From: SVEL01 sp045125245
GTDB lineage: Bacteria; Bacillota; Clostridia; Lachnospirales; Lachnospiraceae
Length of the DNA stretch: 6,106 bases
NCBI GenBank assembly: GCA_045125245.1
Contig: JBGVNF010000134.1
Coordinates: 1-6,106, forward strand
Direction: 5' to 3'
Below the pieces are notes generated by a model. That model worked only from the letters and a program-made list of their open reading frames with translations. It did not search any database and was not told the DNA's origin. Below, in pieces: positions 1 through 6,106 of the stretch; the first letter of the stretch is position 1; each line of letters begins with the position of its first letter. The translations under genes were made by a program, and so were the position numbers.

Positions 1-1376
1 ATACTTGATGGACGACCACCCTCGAAGTACTTGTTGCGGTCTTCGTTATCCTTACCACAAGCAAATGCTACTATCTGAGCTACTACGTTAGCGCAAAGCT
101 TCTGCTGGCTTGTGCTATCCTGGATAACAACATCTCTGCCCATCTGATTGTTCTTAAAACCAACAAACTGAAGTGGCACGATAGATGTTCCCTGGTGAAG
201 TAACTGATAGAATGAGTGCTGTCCGTTTGTACCTGGCTCACCGAAGATAACTGGGCCTGTCTGATAGTTAACTGGATCACCGAAACGGTTAACTGACTTA
301 CCATTTGACTCCATATCAAGCTGCTGTAAATGAGCAGGGAAGCGGCTAAGAGCCTGTGAATATGGAAGTACTGCTGTATTCATATATCCGAGAACGTTAC
401 GCTCGTAAACACCGATTAAAGCGTCAAGCATTGAAGGGTTCTCAAGTAAGTTTTCATTCTTAGAAAGAACGTCCATAGCTGCAGCACCTTCAAGGAACTG
501 AGCAAATACTTCTGGACCAAATGCAAGTGATAATACTGCACCACCAACTGCTGATGTTGAAGAGAAACGACCTCCGATATAATCATCCATAAAGAATGCT
601 GCGAGGTAATCATCACTCTTAGCAAGCGGAGATGTCTCACTTGTTACAGCTATCATATGCTTAGAAGGGTCAAGACCTGCATTCTTTAAAGCATCCTTAA
701 CAAATGACTCATTTGTAAGAGTCTCAAGTGTTGTACCTGACTTAGATACAAGAACAAAAATAGAATGCTCTACATCTATTGTATTAAGAACTGCTGCTGC
801 ATCATCTGGATCTACGTTGCTGATGAACTTAGCTTCCATCTTAAATGTATTGTTAACCTTTGCCCAATTCTCAAGAGCAAGATACATAGCACGTGGGCCT
901 AAATCACTACCACCAATACCAATCTGAACTACAGTTGTGAACTTCTCACCAGCTGCATTTGTAATATCTCCAGTATGAACCTTATTAGCAAAATCTGCAA
1001 TTTTATTCTGCTGCTCTACGTAGAATGTACGCTTGTCACAACCATCAGCTGTAACTGCATCGCCTAACTGTCCACGTGTCATATGGTGAAGAACAAGTCT
1101 CTTCTCACCCGTATTAACTACTTCTCCATTATATAAAGCTGCAAACTTCTCTACTAACTGTGTCTCCTTAGCAAGCTTTGCAAGGGCTTCTAAAACTGAA
1201 TCATCTACTTGCTTTGCAGCATAGTTAAATGTAAGACCCTCTGCCATAGGAGCGTTGTACTTCTTAACTCGGTCTGCTCCCTGCTCACCTGACATAACCT
1301 CAGGAAGATTTACCTTCTTAACATCGATAAGTTCCTTAAATGAACCAACTGTATCCAAATTATTCCAATTAACCAT
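1..1376 (-). CDS. pgi: Glucose-6-phosphate isomerase, 3' end outside the window
   Basis: This gene encodes the cytoplasmic enzyme that interconverts glucose 6-phosphate and fructose 6-phosphate in glycolysis and gluconeogenesis. I translated 458 codons from the ATG at 1376; the frame is still open at base 1. Family landmarks are in order: QIGIGGSDLGPRA (about 151-163), SKSGTT (211-216, Lys212 equivalent to the phosphate-binding lysine), the P-glucose-isomerase signature 1 with GGRFS (265-278, Arg270), GEPGTNGQHSFYQ (379-391, catalytic Glu380) and LLHQGT with the ring-opening His394. The last residues visible, FEGGRPSS, match the point in the family about 50-90 residues before the C-terminus, so the catalytic lysine and signature 2 lie outside the window. 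The start is fixed by AGGAGG ten bases upstream. Codon use is biased (AAG, GAG, GGT, CTT), as expected for a highly expressed gene and unlike its two neighbours. It has its own promoter. Identification is secure. Confidence 0.97.
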   Translation of the reverse strand, partial: MVNWNNLDTVGSFKELIDVKKVNLPEVMSGEQGADRVKKYNAPMAEGLTFNYAAKQVDDSVLEALAKLAKETQLVEKFAALYNGEVVNTGEKRLVLHHMTRGQLGDAVTADGCDKRTFYVEQQNKIADFANKVHTGDITNAAGEKFTTVVQIGIGGSDLGPRAMYLALENWAKVNNTFKMEAKFISNVDPDDAAAVLNTIDVEHSIFVLVSKSGTTLETLTNESFVKDALKNAGLDPSKHMIAVTSETSPLAKSDDYLAAFFMDDYIGGRFSSTSAVGGAVLSLAFGPEVFAQFLEGAAAMDVLSKNENLLENPSMLDALIGVYERNVLGYMNTAVLPYSQALSRFPAHLQQLDMESNGKSVNRFGDPVNYQTGPVIFGEPGTNGQHSFYQLLHQGTSIVPLQFVGFKNNQMGRDVVIQDSTSQQKLCANVVAQIVAFACGKDNEDRNKYFEGGRPSS

Positions 1377-1386
1377 CTTGTTAGTG

Positions 1387-1392
1387 CCTCCT
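1387..1392 (-). promoter_or_regulatory. Ribosome binding site of pgi
   Basis: A perfect AGGAGG on the minus strand lies ten bases before the ATG at 1376 and fixes that start. Confidence 0.9.
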
Positions 1393-1413
1393 AATTTTTT
1401 TCTAAACGAATAT

Positions 1414-1442
1414 AGTATAAATGTTTCTTAATAATTCGTCAA
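1414..1442 (-). promoter_or_regulatory. Sigma-A promoter of pgi
   Basis: On the minus strand, TTGACG (1442-1437) is followed by a 17-base spacer and TATACT (1419-1414). This is one mismatch from consensus in each box with ideal spacing. The predicted transcript start is near 1407, giving a leader of about 30 bases with the AGGAGG site inside it. The strength fits a highly expressed glycolytic gene and shows that pgi can be transcribed independently of the upstream pair. The -35 box lies inside the palindrome at 1433-1451. Confidence 0.85.
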
Positions 1443-1451
1443 TGACGAATT
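1433..1451. promoter_or_regulatory. Perfect 19-bp palindrome over the pgi -35 box, candidate operator
   Basis: The plus strand reads AATTCGTCA, one central A, then TGACGAATT; the arms are exact reverse complements over 9 bp. Symmetry stops at 1432/1452. The pgi -35 hexamer (1437-1442) sits wholly inside it, so a dimeric protein bound here would block or strongly influence RNA polymerase. It does not match the CRP, FNR, Rex or CcpA (cre) consensus as I know them. As RNA it could fold into an 8-bp stem with a 3-base loop, but no U-run follows, so it is a poor intrinsic terminator for the upstream gene. The operator role is inferred from position and symmetry only. Confidence 0.6.
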
Positions 1452-1512
1452 CTAAACCATATACAAATATTAACGATACACCTCATTTATTTTCTGTTCT
1501 ATTTACCTAATT

Positions 1513-2643
1513 TCAGCTTAAATATCTCTCCACAAATTTCTCCGCTCTGCCTCTTACTCCGTCATCTATGCATTCCAAAGCAATATCACTATACTGTTTC
1601 ATCTGTTTTGCCATCTTTTTCACTCCATAAAGACTAGCTAGGGACAATGATATAGAGCATCTAGTGGTTGCATCATCTATCTGATTTTCATCGATAGCCT
1701 CTTTTAACTTTTCTATAGCCTTATTCACGCAATAGCCCCTGAATTTATCATCGCCTGCGTCTCTTGCCAACCAGTACAGATACAGCCAAAGAGTTCCTAA
1801 AAGAGCACTGTCAGAGCCGTTTATCACTTCATTTATATGAATCGCTTGCAAATAACTGAATACTACCTCATCAAATTTTGTCTTCTTAATCAACGAATCT
1901 TTAACTACTGGTGCATGCTGTAGCTTAAGTAATTTCCTTAGCTTTTCCACTTCTATTTCATTGATATTAAAGAAATTGATACCGTAGTTACTATAAAAGC
2001 AATGTGGACATGTCATAATCTCGTACCACAACGGATCACTCATCATATAATTAATCCTGCCATCCAAATCCACGTTTTTAACTTCCATTAGATGTCTTTT
2101 AATGTTAGTAAGTGTAATTATCCTTCCGCATACAGGACACTTTTGCTTATACTCTGAATAATACTTTGGATTCTGGTACGGTTCCTTAACCACATGACTA
2201 AATCCATATTCATCTGGAATAGCAAAAGGTTCTACCTTCTTTACCTTCACCTGACGGCTATTCTTGTATAAATCATTGTTAAGCTTTCTGATTCTTGTGC
2301 TCATATTCTTAAGTATCTGTTCCGCCATATCTGGACACTGACACAAGAAATCCAAAAGATTATCTTTATTGATAGCCACGCATATGGTGTCCTCAAGAGC
2401 GATACATGTAGCACTTCGTGGAAGCTTGTCAAATATAGCCATCTCGCCAAAGAAATCGCCTACATTAATCTGTGATACTTCAACTAGCGCACCCATAGCA
2501 TTAGTCACATACACACCTACCAATCCTTTTAGGATTATATACATCTCATTGCCTGGTTCACCTTCGTAGCATATATATTCATCCTTTGTAAATACTATAG
2601 GCTTTGCTATTTTTTGTAATTGTCTAACTGTTTCCGGTTTCAT
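1513..2643 (-). CDS. Cyclic-nucleotide-binding domain protein fused to a DUF2225-like region
   Basis: The 376-residue product is predicted soluble and cytoplasmic. Residues about 10-125 form a cNMP-binding (CRP-like) beta-roll; the phosphate-binding cassette is intact, with GDFFGEMA at 62-69 and PRSAT at 75-79, including the Glu67 and Arg76 that contact the ribose and cyclic phosphate in this family. No helix-turn-helix follows. Instead, residues about 160-240 carry two Cys pairs, CPVCG (169-173) and CPHC (212-215), arranged as in DUF2225 proteins and probably forming a zinc ribbon. The rest (about 245-376) is helical and TPR-like, also typical of DUF2225. The ATG at 2643 has AGGAGG nine bases upstream. 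That site lies in the 20-bp gap after the surface-protein gene, which indicates co-transcription. The stop is TGA. The domain calls are from sequence; the ligand (cAMP, another nucleotide or none) and the output are unknown. It is not a CRP/FNR transcription factor in the usual sense. Confidence 0.87.
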   Translation of the reverse strand: MKPETVRQLQKIAKPIVFTKDEYICYEGEPGNEMYIILKGLVGVYVTNAMGALVEVSQINVGDFFGEMAIFDKLPRSATCIALEDTICVAINKDNLLDFLCQCPDMAEQILKNMSTRIRKLNNDLYKNSRQVKVKKVEPFAIPDEYGFSHVVKEPYQNPKYYSEYKQKCPVCGRIITLTNIKRHLMEVKNVDLDGRINYMMSDPLWYEIMTCPHCFYSNYGINFFNINEIEVEKLRKLLKLQHAPVVKDSLIKKTKFDEVVFSYLQAIHINEVINGSDSALLGTLWLYLYWLARDAGDDKFRGYCVNKAIEKLKEAIDENQIDDATTRCSISLSLASLYGVKKMAKQMKQYSDIALECIDDGVRGRAEKFVERYLS

Positions 2644-2663
2644 CTAATTTATCCTCCTGTTTC

Positions 2664-5600
2664 TCAGTTACCTATCTGTATAGAAAATGTCGCTGTCACA
2701 CCATTACCACAGTCATACAAATAATTTATTTTATTTCCAGTAATATTTGTAAATGTTTCTGTTGTCGCATCAAAATCTGCACCTGTTACATGCGTTATCT
2801 TCGATGCATTTAAACCTAATATATTTCTTACTGCTATCGATGTCACATTAGTTCCATTATATTTATATATATTATCTGCTGTTTGGAAACCACTCACATC
2901 AATCGGTGTATCCTCAAGATTTATACATGCCAACGGACAATTTCTTACATTCAATGATATAAGTTTTCCACACCATCCCAAATCTAAATATGTTATCTGT
3001 GTATCAGCGCATGATAATTCTTTTAGGGTGTCTCTTTGCCACATCAAATCAAGGCCCATTATCTGAGTTCCATCAATATATAACCTTTCCAGCTTATCAC
3101 AGCTCGATAAATCAAGCTGATAAATATCTGTTCTACTTAAGTTTATCAAAGCAAGATTTCTATTAGGATTCAAATCCAAATATGATATACGTGTTCCTGA
3201 TAAATTAAGCTCCATTAAATCAACACAATTATATAATTCAATATTTGAAATAGGTGCATTAGTTAAGTCCAACTTCTGAAGATTTGTTAATGTTCTCATT
3301 TCTATCTTAGTCGCTGTGATATCTCCATAACACTGAAGAATTTCTAATCCTGTCAAATACTGCACACCTTCAAAGCTTGATACAGCATTATACATAATAA
3401 GCTGTGTAGCATTTTCTATTTCTGTATCTGATAAATATCCATTATAATCTGAGTCAAAATTATTATTTATATATGTACGTATATTGGCATCTGGGAAGGT
3501 CTTTTCATTGATAACCAAATCTTCCGCTGACTTCCAAATATAAAACTTACCATCCACATTTACATCTGTTTTCCCTACGCTAACATATGAAATATCACCA
3601 TTCTTTAATGGATACTTAAGCTGATAATCTAATGGATATGCATTGTAAACGAAGCATTCAAGCTTTGTGCTTCCGTTGTAGGCTGTTCCACTCATTGTAT
3701 CATTAACTAACTTTACAGAACCACCGAGGATATATAGAGAACCTGCATTAACATCTGCTGTACCACCCTCGAATGTTAGGTTTCCACCTGATATACAAGC
3801 ATTTTCATAATTCTTCAAGCCGTATGATGTAGATTTGGCTGTAATATTTCCACTGCATATATCAAGACTGGCTGAATTATTTATGGCTGCCACGCCATTT
3901 TCCGATGTAATATAATTCGCCTTAGTCGTTCCATATAAAGATACATCTGCTTCCGCTGACACATCAAAGCAACCGGTAATATTTATTCCATCTAATGTAA
4001 CATCATGCTCTCCACCTTCAATGTATATAGAACATGAAACTCTACTGCTAGACTTCTGAGATATCACATAATCTCCTGTATATGGAACATGTGTCATATC
4101 TGATGATGTATAATATCCGCTGCTTGTTATAAATATATCTCCTTCATCAGTATATATTGCTGGCAATTTGCTGATAGACTTAGTTTCCAACACTGTCTTA
4201 CATACCGAGCACGACTTCTTATATGAACCTGCTGCCGCAAATGTAGCTTCAATACTCTCTTCCACCTCTGTATGCTTTAATTTAGGAATCGATTCATTTC
4301 CAGTCACCTGACCACATACTGTACATTTTATCTCTTTAGTTCCTTCTTTTGAACAAGTAGCTGCGCTCACTACCTTTTCATCTTTTTTACCGTGGCCTAA
4401 TGCAGGTATCTCTGTTTTAGAAAACTGCTCCAAGCATACTGAACACCTAGTAACTTTAGAACCTGCCTTCGTACAAGTAGCCGCTACCTCCACTGTTTCC
4501 TCTGTGTGAGTATGATTTATAGGAATCTCTACTTCATTGATAACATCGCCACATACGCTACAAGAAACTGTAGTTTTTCCAGGCGTATCTTCTGTCGGCT
4601 GTACTATAACAGTCTCCTCTGTGTGTCCAATTGCCTCTATAACACTTTCAAGTAAAATCTGCTTACAAACTTCACACTCTACTCTTGTATATCCTTCCTC
4701 CGTACAAGTGGCCTCTTTAGAAGTTTCCACTTCCTTATGCCCCATAGCTTCTTTTACCGTATCTTCAAGGACGTCACCACATACAACACATACTGTCTTC
4801 TTATGACCATTTTTTGTACATGTAGCTTCTGTCTCTGTTGTTTTCTCATTATGAGTATGATTTATATCCTTATCGTAAACAGGAATCTTGCTTTCATCTC
4901 TATTAGATGTATAATCATTCACATCGATTCCTCTTGTCTCAATGCTGTACCAAATATCTTCAGTTCCAACGAACATCTCATGTCCATTGACAGATGCCAC
5001 ATACATATCTACGATATCTGCTTCTGGAATCTCTGCCAATGTAATAGGCTCCACATTCTCCTTGCCTTCCTCGATACTCTCTGTAAGATAAATAGTCTCT
5101 GATGTATCCATGCTGATTGTAGCCTTGTAACCACCCTCAACTAACACATTTTCCTCTACCACTTCACCTGTCGGTGTAACTCTCTTACTAGCTACAGTTC
5201 CGCCATACGCATACACATCTGTCAGTATCTCTCCCGATTCATTTTCAGCTACCTCCACACGGAAGAAGGTTCCTCTGACAGCAAACACTGCATTTGGTGT
5301 ATGTATCATATATTCATCATCTTCCGACAAGGGCTCTGTAATCTCATTAGTTATAGCTCCATACTGAAGATTAATAGTTGTGTAACCTGTCTTATCCTTG
5401 CCAAGCTTTTCAAAGGTTGCCTTACTGTTTTCTTCCAGTTTAATATACTTATCATTATCTAATACAAGTCTTGCAAAGCTATCACTTTCTGTTCTAAGTG
5501 CATACCCCTCATACAACTTCATATCTTCATAAGCCTTATATTCACTGCCATTATTCTCTGCCATAACTGTGCCAGACAGCGCCGATACACTTATGGTTCG

Positions 5601-5732
5601 ATAAGCCTCCTTATCTTCCTTCTTTAATAACAGCAATACAATAGCCACGATAATAACTACTAAAATTGCCGCAGAAGCTGCGATAATAATCTTTCCTTTT
5701 TTCGATTTAATAAACTCTTTTGCCTTATTCAT
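2664..5732 (-). CDS. Membrane-anchored surface protein: FecR domain, CxxC repeats, beta-helix-like region, LRRs
   Basis: The product is 1022 residues from the ATG at 5732. A Lys-rich N-terminus (KSKKGK) precedes one transmembrane segment (about 15-36) with no lipobox or clear signal-peptidase site, so I expect an uncleaved anchor with the body outside. In order follow: a FecR domain (about 47-180) with the hallmark TPNAVFAVRGTFF (VRGT at 152-155); a linker rich in Asp and Glu; six Cys repeats (292-523); a beta-helix-like stretch rich in GG, N and S turns (about 530-695); an EF-hand-like loop DSDYNGYLSDTE (760-771) that commonly caps bacterial LRRs; 21-residue LRRs (816-942); and a C-terminal tail without repeats. 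There is no LPXTG motif. The cytoplasmic tail is only about 14 residues, too short for the anti-sigma region of Gram-negative FecR, and no sigma factor is adjacent. An in-frame GTG at 5747 would add five residues but lacks a ribosome binding site. The role is probably binding at the cell surface; the ligand is unknown. It heads an operon with the cNMP/DUF2225 gene. Confidence 0.85.
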   Translation of the reverse strand: MNKAKEFIKSKKGKIIIAASAAILVVIIVAIVLLLLKKEDKEAYRTISVSALSGTVMAENNGSEYKAYEDMKLYEGYALRTESDSFARLVLDNDKYIKLEENSKATFEKLGKDKTGYTTINLQYGAITNEITEPLSEDDEYMIHTPNAVFAVRGTFFRVEVAENESGEILTDVYAYGGTVASKRVTPTGEVVEENVLVEGGYKATISMDTSETIYLTESIEEGKENVEPITLAEIPEADIVDMYVASVNGHEMFVGTEDIWYSIETRGIDVNDYTSNRDESKIPVYDKDINHTHNEKTTETEATCTKNGHKKTVCVVCGDVLEDTVKEAMGHKEVETSKEATCTEEGYTRVECEVCKQILLESVIEAIGHTEETVIVQPTEDTPGKTTVSCSVCGDVINEVEIPINHTHTEETVEVAATCTKAGSKVTRCSVCLEQFSKTEIPALGHGKKDEKVVSAATCSKEGTKEIKCTVCGQVTGNESIPKLKHTEVEESIEATFAAAGSYKKSCSVCKTVLETKSISKLPAIYTDEGDIFITSSGYYTSSDMTHVPYTGDYVISQKSSSRVSCSIYIEGGEHDVTLDGINITGCFDVSAEADVSLYGTTKANYITSENGVAAINNSASLDICSGNITAKSTSYGLKNYENACISGGNLTFEGGTADVNAGSLYILGGSVKLVNDTMSGTAYNGSTKLECFVYNAYPLDYQLKYPLKNGDISYVSVGKTDVNVDGKFYIWKSAEDLVINEKTFPDANIRTYINNNFDSDYNGYLSDTEIENATQLIMYNAVSSFEGVQYLTGLEILQCYGDITATKIEMRTLTNLQKLDLTNAPISNIELYNCVDLMELNLSGTRISYLDLNPNRNLALINLSRTDIYQLDLSSCDKLERLYIDGTQIMGLDLMWQRDTLKELSCADTQITYLDLGWCGKLISLNVRNCPLACINLEDTPIDVSGFQTADNIYKYNGTNVTSIAVRNILGLNASKITHVTGADFDATTETFTNITGNKINYLYDCGNGVTATFSIQIGN
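2907..3287 (-). repeat. Leucine-rich repeats, six units of about 21 residues
   Basis: This encodes residues 816-942 of the surface protein. The units follow LxxLxLxxTxIxxLDLxxC: for example LQKLDLTNAPISNIELYNC, LMELNLSGTRISYLDL and LALINLSRTDIYQLDLSSC, with one unit two residues longer (DKLERLY to MWQRD). A Cys closes several units. Solenoids of this kind are usually protein- or glycan-binding surfaces. The repeats are diverged in DNA sequence, so they are not a recent expansion. Confidence 0.8.
4164..4859 (-). repeat. Six tandem ATC-x9-CxxC repeats in the surface protein
   Basis: This encodes residues 292-523. Each unit of 36-41 residues has an ATC-type turn, nine residues, then CxxC, and ends near EIPALGH. 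Cys positions are 305/315/318, 343/353/356, -/391/394, 420/430/433, 460/470/473 and -/508/511. Units 3 and 6 have lost the first Cys (Glu381, Phe498). Units 1 and 4 both open with NHTH, so the array reads as two trios. Similar repeats occur in many Clostridia surface proteins; they may bind metal or form disulfides as a stalk, which is inferred. Confidence 0.8.
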
Positions 5733-5741
5733 AAATTCACG

Positions 5742-5747
5742 CTCCAC
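5742..5747 (-). promoter_or_regulatory. Ribosome binding site deciding the surface-protein start
   Basis: GTGGAG on the minus strand, with GGAG as the pairing core, lies nine bases before the ATG at 5732. The alternative GTG start at 5747 is part of this same site and has only AT-rich sequence without purine-rich complementarity upstream, so the ATG is preferred. Confidence 0.75.
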
Positions 5748-5790
5748 AATGTATTTTATTAAGTTTTATCAACGCACATAACTCTAGATT

Positions 5791-5819
5791 ATTATATCAC
5801 ATCTTCTACCTACACACAA
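5791..5819 (-). promoter_or_regulatory. Extended -10 promoter of the surface-protein/cNMP operon
   Basis: On the minus strand a perfect TATAAT (5796-5791) is preceded by TGA, giving the extended -10 form TGnTATAAT. A weak -35, TTGTGT (5819-5814), sits 17 bases upstream. The predicted start is near 5784, about 50 bases before the ATG at 5732. No terminator hairpin or operator palindrome is visible in the leader. It should drive both downstream genes. Confidence 0.75.
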
Positions 5820-6106
5820 CGAAAAACATTTTCATTCTTCAATTCGCAAAGTATATATCTACATAATTCTCATTATCAGAACCTGATACCCTATGCCAGA
5901 CGATTTCCTGCTTATAAGTATTGATATACTGCTACGAATATCCATCTACTTTTCACCGCTGTTTCGATGAACCCGTGATTTGCTAAATGCCCCCTTGATA
6001 CAAGTTTATTACTGTGTGATATTCTCAATAAAATACATCATAGCTAGGTGATGTTCGTGTGGATGAAAGACATCATCGGAAGATTTTCATTGAATTTCTT
6101 ATTTTT
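5820..6106. other. Upstream region without a recognisable gene
   Basis: No convincing gene or known RNA is visible on either strand. The stretch 5881-6000 is richer in G+C (about 40%) than the AT-rich flank at 5821-5880 (25%). Two stop-bounded minus-strand frames overlap here: 5912-6037 (41 codons, only a TTG as possible start, no ribosome binding site) and 5839-5931 (30 codons ending YVDIYFAN, no start codon). They are in different frames, which could mean a decayed gene or simply chance. A small perfect hairpin is at 5874-5888. The region could hold decayed coding DNA, a non-coding RNA, or the far upstream region of the operon. Confidence 0.4.
5874..5888. repeat. Short inverted repeat, 6-bp arms
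   Basis: TATCAG, three bases, then CTGATA on the plus strand. It is perfect but short, without a T-run on either side, so it is not an intrinsic terminator. It lies about 55 bp upstream of the operon's -35 box, a position compatible with an activator site, but chance is a real alternative. Confidence 0.35.

Noticed and set aside
83..640. Two minus-strand open frames of 74-78 codons inside pgi
   Set aside because: They are out of frame with pgi, whose own frame carries unbroken catalytic motifs across the same bases.
1433..1451. Palindrome as an intrinsic terminator of the upstream operon
   Set aside because: A hairpin is possible, but it is followed by ATTAAGAAAC rather than a U-run, and its overlap with the pgi -35 box explains it better as a protein site.
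2369..2569. Plus-strand open frame opposite the cNMP-binding domain
   Set aside because: It is antisense to a well-supported domain (the FGE/PRSAT cassette), has low-complexity content and no ribosome binding site.
4537..5102. Two overlapping plus-strand open frames opposite the surface-protein gene
   Set aside because: They lie antisense to the CxxC repeats and FecR linker; their Ser/Thr- and Cys-rich composition mirrors the repeats on the other strand.
5733..5747. GTG start five codons upstream of the ATG of the surface protein
   Set aside because: The GTG lies within the GTGGAG ribosome binding site of the ATG and has no such site of its own.
5841..5846. AATTCG half-site upstream of the operon resembling one arm of the pgi palindrome
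   Set aside because: Only six bases match and there is no opposing arm; expected by chance in AT-rich DNA.
5881..6000. Possible riboswitch (cyclic di-GMP or cyclic di-AMP class) upstream of the operon
   Set aside because: I could not find the conserved core sequences of these classes or a convincing set of paired stems, and the predicted transcript start near 5784 lies downstream of this stretch.
6047..6096. Weak inverted repeat TGATGT/ACATCA near the window edge as a terminator
   Set aside because: The loop is long (about 15 bases), the stem is AT-rich, and the T-rich run does not directly follow the stem.

Overview
The window looks like chromosomal DNA of a low-GC Gram-positive anaerobe, most likely a Clostridia member of the Lachnospiraceae type (Roseburia, Butyrivibrio or Coprococcus relatives). 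This rests on AT-rich intergenic DNA, strong AGGAGG ribosome binding sites, consensus sigma-A promoters, and a large envelope protein built from modules common in that group (FecR domain, ATC-x9-CxxC repeats, EF-hand-capped leucine-rich repeats). The assignment is an inference; no rRNA or other marker is present.

All three genes lie on the minus strand, so transcription runs from high to low coordinates. (1) 5733-6106 is upstream DNA: a good promoter and the deciding ribosome binding site of the first gene, preceded by about 270 bp with no recognisable gene. (2) 2664-5732 encodes a roughly 1022-residue membrane-anchored surface protein: N-terminal transmembrane anchor, FecR domain, six Cys-containing repeats, beta-helix-like region, EF-hand-like loop, leucine-rich repeats. 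(3) 1513-2643, only 20 bp downstream, encodes a cytoplasmic protein with an N-terminal cyclic-nucleotide-binding domain joined to a DUF2225-like zinc-ribbon and helical region. These two genes almost certainly form one transcription unit. (4) 1-1376 is the 5' part of pgi (glucose-6-phosphate isomerase), with its own near-consensus promoter; the 3' end lies beyond the window.

pgi is ordinary central metabolism. The FecR/CxxC/LRR surface protein and the cNMP/DUF2225 protein form a two-gene cassette of unknown function, pairing an extracellular multi-module binding protein with an intracellular nucleotide-sensing protein. The most distinctive non-coding signal is a perfect 19-bp palindrome overlapping the -35 box of the pgi promoter, which is a strong operator candidate. 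No mobile element, CRISPR array, tRNA or rRNA was found.
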